Below are positions 1 through 6,230 of a stretch of DNA of 8,993 bases, piece by piece. The notes under the pieces are model-generated. The model searched no databases, had not been told where the DNA came from, and saw nothing but the letters and a program-made list of their open reading frames with translations. Each line of letters begins with the position of its first letter. Position 1 is the stretch's first letter. Source of the DNA: Candidatus Omnitrophota bacterium (GTDB lineage Bacteria; Omnitrophota; Gorgyraeia; Gygaellales; Profunditerraquicolaceae); the NCBI GenBank assembly GCA_028715095.1, contig JAQUSM010000034.1:1-8993 (forward strand), given 5' to 3'. The translations under genes were made by a program, and so were the position numbers.

Positions 1-8
1 TGGTAATA

Positions 9-17
9 TGTTATATT
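9..17 (+). promoter_or_regulatory. Extended -10 promoter element upstream of the riboswitch
   Basis: TGTTATATT (TG at 9-10, hexamer TATATT at 12-17) matches an extended -10 element. Transcription would begin near 24, far enough upstream to include the whole riboswitch aptamer. Any -35 box lies outside the window. A TTGACA at 31-36 also exists, but its best -10 partner (TTTGAT, 55-60, 18-base spacer) would start the RNA near 67 and delete one strand of the aptamer's P1 helix, so I prefer the upstream element. Confidence 0.45.
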
Positions 18-60
18 TTTAATAGTGCAGTTGACAAAATTGGCAGTTTATTTTTTTGAT

Positions 61-156
61 TCTTCCTGCTGATAAAGGCAAACCAAGAGTAATCTTGGGA
101 CGCAAAGCGACAGTCCCGTTCAGTTGAGCGGGAGGCTGCGTTACCAAAAGGGGAGA
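61..156 (+). ncRNA. Cyclic-di-GMP-I (GEMM-I) riboswitch aptamer
   Basis: The conserved core is present in order: GGCAAACC (77-84), a hairpin CCAAGA-GTAA-TCTTGG (83-98) with a GNRA tetraloop, GGACGCAAAGC (98-108), a second hairpin built on CCCG/CGGG (115-118/129-132), then GTTACC (140-145). P1 can form between TCTTCC (61-66) and GGGAGA (151-156), with one G-U pair. Aligned to the well-known Vibrio Vc2 aptamer, the ligand-contacting bases G20, A47 and C92 correspond to G78, A105 and C144. G at the G20 position favours c-di-GMP; variants selective for cyclic GMP-AMP usually carry A there. The aptamer is followed at once by an intrinsic terminator and then the FIST gene, so it most likely controls that gene by transcription termination. 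Confidence 0.93.
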
Positions 157-158
157 TA

Positions 159-188
159 AGACCTTGGAGTCATCTCCAGGGTCTTTTT
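159..188 (+). terminator. Riboswitch expression-platform terminator
   Basis: AGACCTTGGAG (159-169) pairs with CTCCAGGGTCT (174-184) around the loop TCAT, giving 11 pairs with one G-U, followed by a U tract (184-188). An alternative helix GGAGAT (152-157) with ATCTCC (172-177) would break this terminator, and it uses the same bases that form the 3' strand of aptamer P1. Ligand-stabilised P1 should therefore free the terminator, which predicts an OFF switch. The direction of control is inferred from these overlapping pairings. Confidence 0.88.
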
Positions 189-275
189 GTATATTAAAGC
201 CCTAGTTTTTCTTGAAGGGTTTTATTTTGCTCGCCTAAGAATCCCTCTCCGGTTTGCCTCGTGTCAGCCTAATTT

Positions 276-1178
276 ATGGCTCCGATGCTTAAAAAACTGT
301 TTATAGTTATTTCTATCGCGGTAATAATTGCCTCAATCGTTATTGCGGGGGCGTTTTTTTTCTTTAAACTTGACAAAGCGCAAGGGTGGCTCAAGTGTCA
401 GTCAGTCACAAACATCCGAGACAGCATCATGGATAAGATATGCGGAACAGAGGTTGGCTTGGGATGGAGCACTAAGAGTGATTCAAAAGAGGCGACCTAT
501 GAAGCCCTAAACATGGCCCTGGCAGGGAAAAAATGTAAAACCCCGCATTTTGCGATTATCTTTTCCAGTTTAGAAAATGATTCACAAACCGTCCTTAAAG
601 AAGCAAGGAGATTCCTCGGCAATAAAACGAAGATATACGGAGGGGTCGCTGATCCAGTAAAGCCGGTAACCTGCAAAACAACCGGCAAACCAATTAATAA
701 CAAAGGTAATTTCAAGAAAGGCTACCTATCGAACGAAAAGACGGTAAGGGGGGTGGCAAAAGGTGTGGTTGCCATGACAGTGACTTCAGCAAACATATTT
801 TTTGGTGTCGGCTCAGCGGATCTTTCCGTTTTTCATTCGTCATGCGAGGCAGTGAAAGCGGCAATATTAAAAGCTATGCAGAATGCGGGCAAAAAACACA
901 TGGGGCCGCCCAAGGTAATCCTGTTTACCTCCAGTATTGAGGATGAGGAGCAATTTATGGATTGTATTAAAAAAGTAGCGGGTAAATCCGTGGTCATCTG
1001 CGGTAATTCCCCGTTGACAGAGAAATTCAGCGTATTTGCAGAAACCGAAACCTATAAAAAAGGCGTTTCCATAGCTATTATTTATACTAATCTGCCCATC
1101 GGCGGCAATATAATCCAGAAAACTTACCGTAAAGTCAATAAACCCGAAGCGATAAAAAGCCTGCTTGTCATGCGTTAA
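276..1178 (+). CDS. Membrane-anchored FIST N-domain protein, riboswitch controlled
   Basis: The 300-aa product begins with a short basic stretch and one strong hydrophobic helix (about residues 8-30), a single membrane anchor or uncleaved signal. Residues about 59-275 look like a FIST N domain, a putative small-ligand sensor domain found in signal-transduction proteins. Diagnostic segments are GLGWSTKSDSKEA (61-73), HFAIIFSSLEND (91-102), a GG pair in YGGVADP (121-127), VGSADL (178-183), PKVILFTSSIEDEEQF (212-227) and a final glycine-rich strand. No FIST C domain, kinase, GGDEF or EAL domain is attached. With this topology the sensor would face outside the cytoplasm. The upstream frame closes at 270-272, so the start is ATG 276 or ATG 285; neither has a convincing ribosome binding site. 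It is the first gene after a c-di-GMP riboswitch and terminator, so its level should follow c-di-GMP. The ligand is unknown. Confidence 0.8.
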   Translation: MAPMLKKLFIVISIAVIIASIVIAGAFFFFKLDKAQGWLKCQSVTNIRDSIMDKICGTEVGLGWSTKSDSKEATYEALNMALAGKKCKTPHFAIIFSSLENDSQTVLKEARRFLGNKTKIYGGVADPVKPVTCKTTGKPINNKGNFKKGYLSNEKTVRGVAKGVVAMTVTSANIFFGVGSADLSVFHSSCEAVKAAILKAMQNAGKKHMGPPKVILFTSSIEDEEQFMDCIKKVAGKSVVICGNSPLTEKFSVFAETETYKKGVSIAIIYTNLPIGGNIIQKTYRKVNKPEAIKSLLVMR

Positions 1179-1204
1179 CCTTTAGAAAGCTGCTCGCGCT
1201 GCGA

Positions 1205-1231
1205 TTTACAGGCGCATGCGATAAATATAAT
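1205..1231 (+). promoter_or_regulatory. Possible promoter for the cyclophilin-like gene
   Basis: TTTACA (1205-1210) and a perfect TATAAT (1226-1231) are 15 bases apart, two fewer than ideal. It is the only reasonable sigma-70-type signal between the FIST gene and the next gene, and it would give a leader of roughly 105 bases. No strong terminator was seen after the FIST gene, so read-through is also possible. Confidence 0.35.
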
Positions 1232-1342
1232 CTTTATTGTTTTCGCCTGGGTAGATAAAAATCAGCAAAAAGTGGAAGGAGGTCGTTTACAGGATCGGAC
1301 TTTCAGGTTATTCTTTTCAGAAAGGCGGGATATCTGTTAAAT

Positions 1343-1720
1343 ATGAGAATAAAGATTACCATAGGAAAACTGGTTGTTTTTGCCAAACTAAATGATTGCT
1401 GGACAGCGAAATGGATCTGGGACAGTCTGCCGATTTCGTCTATGGCTGAATTATGGGGAAAAGAGGTTTATTTCCATATCAAGCCGAAGATAGATATTGA
1501 AAAAGAATGCTCCCGCGAGGTGGTTGAAGTTGGCGATGTGGCCTATTGGCCTAGCGGCCCTTGCATGTGTTTGTTTTTCGGCTTGACTCCTAAGAGCCGC
1601 AAAGGTAAAATTATACCTGCCAGCACTGTGAATGTTTTTGGCAAGATAGAAGGCGATCCGCGCGTTCTTGCCGTAGTTCAGGACGGAGAGTCTATAAAAG
1701 TCGAACGAGCCCGGTTATAA
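1343..1720 (+). CDS. Cyclophilin-like fold protein (Cyclophil_like / TM1367 family)
   Basis: The 125-aa protein matches the small bacterial and archaeal family with a cyclophilin-like beta barrel (structural example TM1367 of Thermotoga). Recognisable segments are WGKEVYF (38-44), REVVEVGDVAYWPSGPCMCLFFGLTP (58-83, the family's VEIGDVGYWPPG...CLFFGxTP signature) and IIPASTVNVFGKI (90-102). No peptidyl-prolyl isomerase activity has been established for this family, and the role is unknown. There is no signal peptide, so it is probably cytoplasmic. The start agrees with the family N-terminus (MRIKI...). The ribosome site is weak (GGCGGGA about 12 bases upstream), while a perfect AAGGAGGT lies uselessly 60 bases upstream. 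A lipoprotein gene follows after 24 bases, so the two may be cotranscribed. Confidence 0.88.
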   Translation: MRIKITIGKLVVFAKLNDCWTAKWIWDSLPISSMAELWGKEVYFHIKPKIDIEKECSREVVEVGDVAYWPSGPCMCLFFGLTPKSRKGKIIPASTVNVFGKIEGDPRVLAVVQDGESIKVERARL

Positions 1721-1744
1721 CAGATCTAAAACCTTATCTGTGAA

Positions 1745-2152
1745 ATGGCAAAAAGCAGGATTTTTACCCCGCGCCTACCTATTTTAACCGTAACCGCAAT
1801 CTTTATTTCCGGCTGCGTATACCTTACCCATTTTCACGAAGCTATGTTTGTGAAAAACTTAGAAGACAACCGGAAAGAAATGCAGGTTCAGTTAGATGAA
1901 GAGGCTAAATTGTATAATAACTTAAGGGCTGATATTACTAACGGCCGCCTGGCTAAACTAACGCAAAAACAGGCGATTTTCCATCTTTACGGAGAACCCT
2001 CTTTATGCAGGCCGGCTGAAGGCTTGGCCGGGAGCAAAGAAACCTGCATTTACCGCAAGCCTTCAGGAGGCTTATTCACAGAGATAATCCTGCTTAATTT
2101 TGACGCTCGCGATAGGCTGAATTCCTGCCAAATTCAAAATCCGAAAGAATAA
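1745..2152 (+). CDS. Small lipoprotein with BamE/SmpA-like C-terminal region
   Basis: The 135-aa product has a basic N-terminus, a hydrophobic stretch (11-23) and a lipobox ISGC, with Cys24 as the predicted lipidation site. Residues about 36-62 are charged and helical, probably a short coiled coil. The C-terminal part (about 68-130) has the pattern KLTQKQAIFHLYGEPS...C.YR...LNFDARDRLNSC, which resembles the two-helix/beta-sheet module of BamE/SmpA/OmlA lipoproteins, where a helix leads into a (F/Y)G(E/K)P turn. I therefore call it BamE-like by pattern only; a direct role in outer-membrane protein assembly is not shown. An in-frame stop at 1727-1729 fixes the start at 1745. No clear ribosome site is present, so translation may depend on the upstream gene. 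A weak hairpin follows the stop codon. Confidence 0.7.
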   Translation: MAKSRIFTPRLPILTVTAIFISGCVYLTHFHEAMFVKNLEDNRKEMQVQLDEEAKLYNNLRADITNGRLAKLTQKQAIFHLYGEPSLCRPAEGLAGSKETCIYRKPSGGLFTEIILLNFDARDRLNSCQIQNPKE

Positions 2153-2189
2153 GCTTAAGCTGCGCAGGCAAGCTGCCTTACTTTATCCA

Positions 2190-2217
2190 TTGACAACTTA
2201 AAGAAAAGTGCTAATAT
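2190..2217 (+). promoter_or_regulatory. Sigma-70-type promoter for the small secreted protein gene
   Basis: A perfect TTGACA (2190-2195) is followed 16 bases later by TAATAT (2212-2217). The predicted start near 2224 gives a leader of about 57 bases, ending with the strong ribosome site AGGGGGTGA (2266-2274) before ATG 2281. Confidence 0.72.
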
Positions 2218-2280
2218 TATTTTAATTTGTTAACTTTTCCGTATTTAAATAATCAACCAAAAGAAAGGGGGTGAATTGAA

Positions 2281-2691
2281 ATGAAGAAAATACTTTTTGT
2301 GCTTATGGCTCTTTGTTTTGTAAGCTCTTTAGCTTTTGCTCAGGATATGGCCAAACCAGCTGATACAACTACGGCTGTGGCTGCGCCTGCAACTACGCCT
2401 GAAACAATGACTTTAAAGGGTGATATTATTGACAACATGTGCGCAGGTGCCAATAAAGATAATTTGGCGGAATTTGTCAAGACGCATACTAAGGAGTGCG
2501 CTTTGATGCCGAACTGCCAGGCTAGCGGTTATTCTATCTTCGCAGATGGCAAACTTTATGCATTTGATAAAGATTCAAGTGCCAAAATAGCAGAGTTTCT
2601 TAAGAATGCTGACAGCAAGTTACAGGTAACAGTTACTGCCAAGCAGGTTGGCGATGAGTTAAGTTTGATCTCAATCAATAACCAGGAATAA
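2281..2691 (+). CDS. Small secreted Cys/His protein of unknown function
   Basis: The 136-aa product starts with a textbook signal peptide (MKK, hydrophobic 4-19, cleavage likely after AFA at residue 20). A low-complexity Ala/Thr/Pro linker (about 23-43) precedes a compact domain (44-136). The domain opens with LKGDIIDNMC and carries Cys54, His69, Cys73 and Cys79, then short strands (SGYSIFADGKLYAFD) and a final VTVTA...LSLISI beta pair that looks OB-fold-like. Similar small exported proteins with a G-x-I/V-D-x-x-C opening exist in other bacteria, without known function. The Cys/His set could bind a metal or form a disulfide; I cannot tell which. It is monocistronic, with a strong promoter, strong ribosome site and strong terminator, which suggests an abundant product. 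Confidence 0.85.
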   Translation: MKKILFVLMALCFVSSLAFAQDMAKPADTTTAVAAPATTPETMTLKGDIIDNMCAGANKDNLAEFVKTHTKECALMPNCQASGYSIFADGKLYAFDKDSSAKIAEFLKNADSKLQVTVTAKQVGDELSLISINNQE

Positions 2692-2708
2692 TCCATTTTA
2701 ATATTTAC

Positions 2709-2749
2709 AAAAAGGCCTCTTTTGCATTTTAAAAGAGGCCTTTTTCTTT
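2709..2749 (+). terminator. Strong intrinsic terminator (bidirectional)
   Basis: AAAAAGGCCTCTTTT (2709-2723) pairs perfectly with AAAAGAGGCCTTTTT (2731-2745) around a 7-base loop. The run of A before it and T after it would work on either strand, but no minus-strand gene converges here. It isolates the secreted protein gene from the protease gene. Confidence 0.95.
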
Positions 2750-2765
2750 GCCGGGCATTTTATAA

Positions 2766-2794
2766 TTGACAATTCAATGAAATAATTGTAAAAT
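2766..2794 (+). promoter_or_regulatory. Sigma-70-type promoter for the HtrA-Hsp20 gene
   Basis: TTGACA (2766-2771) and TAAAAT (2789-2794) are 17 bases apart, the ideal spacing. The leader would be about 46 bases, ending in the ribosome site GAGGAGGGGG (2834-2843) just before ATG 2847. A short inverted repeat ACAATT/AATTGT (2769-2774/2784-2789) overlaps both boxes and could be an operator, though such AT-rich repeats also arise by chance. Confidence 0.72.
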
Positions 2795-2846
2795 TTTTTG
2801 TCAGGGTTGTAAGCTCAAGTTTTTAGTTGGCAAGAGGAGGGGGTTT

Positions 2847-4016
2847 ATGCGTTTATCGGGCTTATTAAGAGGAAATCTTCTTGTTTTTTCGGCAATTTTA
2901 TTGGCATCTGCAGTTGCTAATGGCGCCGAAACCGATGCCCGCGTGACTCCTGTTGTCCGGGTTGTTAAAGATACTGCGGAGTCAGTGGTCAATATCAGTA
3001 CCGAGAAAATTATTCTTTTGCAGCAAGACCCTTATTGGGGGGTATATGGCAATGATTTTGATGTTTTGTATAATCAATTCTCTACTTTTCACGGGATGGC
3101 TCCGGCCTTGAAATTAAAAAGCGTAGGCTCCGGAGTAATTGTGGATAAAAACGGCTTAATCGTCACCAACGCTCATGTGGTCAATATGGCCAGCAGTATA
3201 TTTGTTATCTTAAACGACGGCAAACAGGTCCAGGGGGAACTGGTATATGAGAATAGATATGATGATCTGGCCTTTATCAAGATCACTCCGCCAAAACCGC
3301 TTGTTGAGGCTTCCTTGGGCCAGACAAAAGACCTGATGCTGGGGGAAACAGTGGTGGCGATCGGAAACCCGCTCGGGCTTGAGAATACGGTTACCTCCGG
3401 AATCGTCAGCGGCAAGAACAGGAAATTTTACTCTTCCCAGGGGGATTATGTTATGGGCGATATGCTTCAGGTGGATGCGCCTATTAACCCGGGCAATAGC
3501 GGCGGGGCCTTGTTTAATTTAAACGCTAAGCTTATCGGCATAAATGTAGCGGTAGTGGAGTATTCCCAGAGCATAGGCTTTGCGATTCCTGTTGAGAAAT
3601 TGAAGCAATCCCTGGAAGAGTATAAGCGTAATGAAAGTTTACCGGTAAATTTAAGGAAACAGGATAGTGTCAATTTCAGGGTAGGGCAGAATAACGTAGT
3701 TGACAGCCGTATATTATATGACGCAAAGCTAAATGTGGATGAGGCGGCAAATGAATATACCCTGAAACTTGATATCAGCGGTTTGGATAAAAATAAAGTA
3801 AAAGCGCATATCAGCGGAAACTTAATTACCTTGACCGGAGAGTATTCTAGCGGGACAGAAGAGAAAACTCCGGGCAGTTTTCAGGGCACGCAGACTTCAG
3901 GATCTTTTGTTAAGGCGATTCCCTTGCCCGCGGATGCCGACCCTAACGGCGTTAAGACAGAGATTAAAGATGATGCGTTTATTATTCATATCGCTAAAAA
4001 GAAGAATAGCAAATAA
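2847..4016 (+). CDS. Exported HtrA-type serine protease fused to an Hsp20/alpha-crystallin domain
   Basis: The 389-aa product has a signal peptide (hydrophobic about 11-24, cleavage near ANG-AE, residues 24-27), so it should act in the periplasm or outside. Residues about 35-258 are an S1C trypsin-like domain with a complete triad: His110 in TNAHVV, Asp140 in DDLAFI and Ser218 in GNSGG. Other HtrA marks are GSGVIVDKNGLIVTNAH, AIGNPLGLENTVTSGIVS and SIGFAIPV. HtrA proteins normally continue into one or two PDZ domains. Here a short linker (259-290) leads instead to an alpha-crystallin-like domain (about 292-386): YTLKLDISGLDKNKVKAHIS, GNLITLTGE, GSFVKAIPLPADADPNGVK and DDAFIIHIAKK follow the small heat-shock protein pattern. 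Inferred role: ATP-independent holding and cleavage of misfolded envelope proteins. It has its own promoter and strong ribosome site. I left the symbol blank because degP/degQ would imply PDZ domains. Confidence 0.92.
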   Translation: MRLSGLLRGNLLVFSAILLASAVANGAETDARVTPVVRVVKDTAESVVNISTEKIILLQQDPYWGVYGNDFDVLYNQFSTFHGMAPALKLKSVGSGVIVDKNGLIVTNAHVVNMASSIFVILNDGKQVQGELVYENRYDDLAFIKITPPKPLVEASLGQTKDLMLGETVVAIGNPLGLENTVTSGIVSGKNRKFYSSQGDYVMGDMLQVDAPINPGNSGGALFNLNAKLIGINVAVVEYSQSIGFAIPVEKLKQSLEEYKRNESLPVNLRKQDSVNFRVGQNNVVDSRILYDAKLNVDEAANEYTLKLDISGLDKNKVKAHISGNLITLTGEYSSGTEEKTPGSFQGTQTSGSFVKAIPLPADADPNGVKTEIKDDAFIIHIAKKKNSK

Positions 4017-4087
4017 TTGACCATCTCCTAAGCGACTGGCTGTAAAACAAATATTCCCGGGTTTTAAAAAGGCTTAGAGAAAAAAAT

Positions 4088-4753
4088 ATGCCTGAAAGAT
4101 TGTTTAGTAACAAGAGATTATCAGCCGTAATATTAATCATCAGCAGCTTTACCTTTCTTAATTTAGCTTTTGCGCAGGAGCCGGGAACAATTGCATTGAT
4201 TTCTCCACGGACTAATGCCGGCAAGCCTTTTATGCAGGCGTTAAAGGAAAGAAAAACTATCCGGAATTTTAGCAGCCGTCCGCTATCGCTGCAGCTCCTT
4301 TCTGAGCTGCTCTGGGCTGCAAATGGGGTTAACAGGCCAAAGGCAAAAGGCCGCACCGCCCCCTCGGCGAATAATCTCCAGGAAATAGATATTTATGTTT
4401 CTATGCAGTCAGGACTTTATCTTTATGATCCGTTTCAGAATTCTCTCCAACTTATCAATAAGCAGGATATCCGCAGCGTAACCGGTAAACAGGATTTTGT
4501 TGCTATCGCGCCGGTAACCCTGATTTATGTGGCTGATCTATCCCGCGCCGGCAAAAGGGGCGCCAAGTCTGAATTTTATGCTGCCTGCGATACGGGCTTT
4601 ATCGGCCAAAACGTTTATCTTTATTGCGCATCCGAAGGCCTTGCTACTGTTGTGCGCGGTTTGTTTGACGAGCAGACTCTTTCAAAGGTAATGAATTTAC
4701 GCCCGGAACAAAAAATAATCCTGGCGCAAACAGTAGGCTATCCAGTACAATAG
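4088..4753 (+). CDS. Exported nitroreductase-family (SagB-type) flavoprotein
   Basis: The 221-aa product has a signal peptide (hydrophobic 12-25, cleavage after AFA, residue 29) and then a nitroreductase fold. Family marks are the FMN-phosphate motif ERKTIRNF (54-61), LSELLWAANGVNRP (72-84), RTAPSANNLQEIDIYV (89-104), a middle strand LYDP (112-115), APVTLIYVADLSR (141-153) and the C-terminal GFIGQNVYLYCASEGLATVVRG (170-191). This SagB/ThcOx-like group binds FMN and carries out hydride-transfer reactions on unknown substrates; the exported version appears in several Gram-negative phyla. Having a signal peptide on an FMN enzyme implies export of flavin or of the folded protein. The start has only a weak ribosome site. 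The stop codon overlaps the next gene's ribosome site, and that gene encodes another flavoprotein, which suggests linked redox roles. Confidence 0.88.
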   Translation: MPERLFSNKRLSAVILIISSFTFLNLAFAQEPGTIALISPRTNAGKPFMQALKERKTIRNFSSRPLSLQLLSELLWAANGVNRPKAKGRTAPSANNLQEIDIYVSMQSGLYLYDPFQNSLQLINKQDIRSVTGKQDFVAIAPVTLIYVADLSRAGKRGAKSEFYAACDTGFIGQNVYLYCASEGLATVVRGLFDEQTLSKVMNLRPEQKIILAQTVGYPVQ

Positions 4754-4761
4754 GAGGCAAG

Positions 4762-5328
4762 ATGAAAAAATCTATCGGAGCCAAGACCATTGTTTTCCCG
4801 ACCCCGGTTTTTATTATAGGTTCGTATGATAAGGATTCCAGGCCGAACGCGATGGCGGTTGCCTGGGGAGGCATATGCTGTTCTGACCCTGCATGCGTCA
4901 GCATATCCTTAAGAGAAGCTACATATACCTACTCCAATATCCTGGAAAGGAAGGCTTTTACCATAAGCATCCCTTCCGAAGCGCGCATCAAGGAGGCTGA
5001 TTATTTCGGTATTGCTTCAGGCAGGGTAGAAGATAAATTCAGCTCGACCGGGCTTACCCCCGTAAAGAGCCAGCTCGTGGATGCTCCTTATGTCAAAGAA
5101 TTCCCTTTTGTTTTAGAATGCGCTCTCATCCAGACAGTTAAACTGGGATTGCACACACTTTTTGTCGGTCAGATTAAAGATGTAAAAGTAGAGGAAACAT
5201 TTTTAACAAAAGAAGGAGTTCCTGATATTGAGAAAATAAAGCCCATGATTTTTAATCCGGCAAATCGCACCTATTATGGCGTAGGCAAGCTTTTAGGAAA
5301 CGCCTTCTCCATCGGTAAGAAAAGATAA
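4762..5328 (+). CDS. Flavin reductase-like domain flavoprotein (flavoredoxin type)
   Basis: This 188-aa cytoplasmic protein belongs to the FMN-binding split-barrel flavin reductase-like (DIM6/NTAB, flavoredoxin) family. The usual opening TPVFIIGSYDKDSRPNAMAV (14-33) holds the Pro-Asn motif that contacts FMN, followed by AWGGICCSDPACVSISLREATYTYSNI (34-60), FTISIPS (66-72), the E/D-K-F segment around 90-93, and the core strands LECALIQTVKLGLHTLFVGQIKDVKV (118-143). Length is normal. Family members bind FMN and either reduce free flavin or pass electrons to partner proteins; the electron donor here is unknown. The start is fixed by a strong AGGAGG at 4751-4756 that overlaps the stop of the nitroreductase gene, so the two are translationally linked. 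The residue after that gap is a plain MKKSIGAK N-terminus with no signal peptide. Confidence 0.9.
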   Translation: MKKSIGAKTIVFPTPVFIIGSYDKDSRPNAMAVAWGGICCSDPACVSISLREATYTYSNILERKAFTISIPSEARIKEADYFGIASGRVEDKFSSTGLTPVKSQLVDAPYVKEFPFVLECALIQTVKLGLHTLFVGQIKDVKVEETFLTKEGVPDIEKIKPMIFNPANRTYYGVGKLLGNAFSIGKKR

Positions 5329-5346
5329 GCAAACATGAGGTGAAAC

Positions 5347-5787
5347 ATGCGTATGAAAAAGATAGCGGCAATAACAATCCTTTTGTTTTTATCCCTGGTC
5401 CCGTTAAGCTTTGCGGGAACAGCCAGCTTCAGCCTGGATAACAACGGGATTTTTAACGACCTGCCTGAACCCAGGCTGAGGTATCCAATTAACGACACGG
5501 TTATTTTAACCGCAAACGAACCTCTGGAGTTTAAATGGTGGGATGATTTGGTTGGTATCCGCGGATTTACCCTTAAGATATATAAAGGCTATAATATGTA
5601 CGCGGGGGATTTAATCTTCAAAGAAGAGCTGCCTGCCGATGCATCTTCATTTAAAGTTAAATCTGATTTCTTTCAGGATGGCCAGGTATACACCTGGAGC
5701 TTGATCCGTGTTTCGTATACCGGCTCTAAAAGCGATAAAAGTTTTAATTCCTTTAAAGTAATTAAAAAGCAGGGGAGCAACCCTTAA
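5347..5787 (+). CDS. Secreted single beta-sandwich protein of unknown function
   Basis: The 146-aa product has a clear signal peptide (MRMKK, hydrophobic 6-20, cleavage after SFA at residue 23). The mature part reads like one Ig/fibronectin-III-like sandwich: PRLRYPINDTVILTANEPLEFKWW (42-65) gives the typical proline-rich entry strand and the L-x-F-x-W core, followed by FTLKIYKG (74-81), an LPADASSFKV turn, and VYTWSLIRVSY (114-124). No cysteines remain after cleavage and no catalytic motif is seen. I do not recognise a named family. The ribosome site AGGTGA sits 6 bases before ATG 5347; ATG 5353 is a possible alternative start. It lies 18 bases after the flavin reductase gene and 13 before the next gene, so it is probably part of the same operon. 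Confidence 0.75.
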   Translation: MRMKKIAAITILLFLSLVPLSFAGTASFSLDNNGIFNDLPEPRLRYPINDTVILTANEPLEFKWWDDLVGIRGFTLKIYKGYNMYAGDLIFKEELPADASSFKVKSDFFQDGQVYTWSLIRVSYTGSKSDKSFNSFKVIKKQGSNP

Positions 5788-5800
5788 AAAGGAGCGCATT

Positions 5801-6226
5801 ATGAAAGTTTTAATTGCGGCTGTCGCGGATCATGCCTGGGTTGAAAACGGATGCCTTTCTTTATGCCGGGCATTTGACAGCATCACTGTTGATAAATTCC
5901 CATATGCAATACCGCGGATGAGCGTCGCTTTGCGCCTGTTGATTAACAGGTTGGAGGCAGGGGAGCATAAACTGAACATTTCATTGACTGATGCCGATGG
6001 CCAGAAATTAATGAACAGCGAAATGAAAATTAATTTTCAACTTCCCGAAGGGGCGGTTCCCGAAGCTTCCTTTTCATTCGTGCTTAACGGACAAAATGTC
6101 TCTTTCCAGAAACCCGGAGATTATGTAGTGAATATAGTAATTGATGGCAGGGTTGAGGCTACTGTTCCGCTTTATGTAAGACAAACTAAGGGCAGCAGTA
6201 ATCTGGATATCCCGGACAGGATTTAA
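5801..6226 (+). CDS. DUF6941-like protein of unknown function
   Basis: The 141-aa protein has the pattern of a small widespread family that begins MKV-x-x-A-x-x-x-D-x-A, here MKVLIAAVADHAWVENGCLSL (1-21), followed by a F-P-x-x-x-P segment (33-38), a beta strand VALRLLINR with LEAGEHKLNISLTDADGQ (42-68), and a second half with GDYVVNIVIDGRVEATVPLYV (106-126), all consistent with a beta-sandwich. I assign it to DUF6941 from memory of that pattern. No function is known. There is no signal peptide, so it is cytoplasmic. A good ribosome site (AAGGAG, 5789-5794) precedes ATG 5801. It belongs to the run of genes starting at 4088. Confidence 0.65.
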   Translation: MKVLIAAVADHAWVENGCLSLCRAFDSITVDKFPYAIPRMSVALRLLINRLEAGEHKLNISLTDADGQKLMNSEMKINFQLPEGAVPEASFSFVLNGQNVSFQKPGDYVVNIVIDGRVEATVPLYVRQTKGSSNLDIPDRI

Positions 6227-6230
6227 ATAA

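Noticed and set aside
31..60. TTGACA at 31-36 with TTTGAT at 55-60 as the riboswitch promoter
   Set aside because: The 18-base spacing and weak -10 are acceptable, but transcription would start near 67 and remove the 5' strand of aptamer P1 (61-66). The extended -10 at 9-17 keeps the whole aptamer.
2166..2178. Hairpin AGGCA-AGC-TGCCT after the lipoprotein gene as a terminator
   Set aside because: The stem has only five pairs with a three-base loop and is not followed by a proper T tract.
2769..2789. Inverted repeat ACAATT-N9-AATTGT in the protease promoter as a firm operator
   Set aside because: Six AT-rich pairs in an AT-rich promoter are easily due to chance; mentioned only as a possibility in the promoter entry.
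4017..4087. TTGACC at 4017 with TGTAAA at 4041 as a promoter for the nitroreductase gene, and CCCGGG near 4057 as a terminator
   Set aside because: The -10 match is poor, and CCCGGG is a six-base palindrome that leaves no room for a hairpin loop. Read-through from the protease gene is just as likely.
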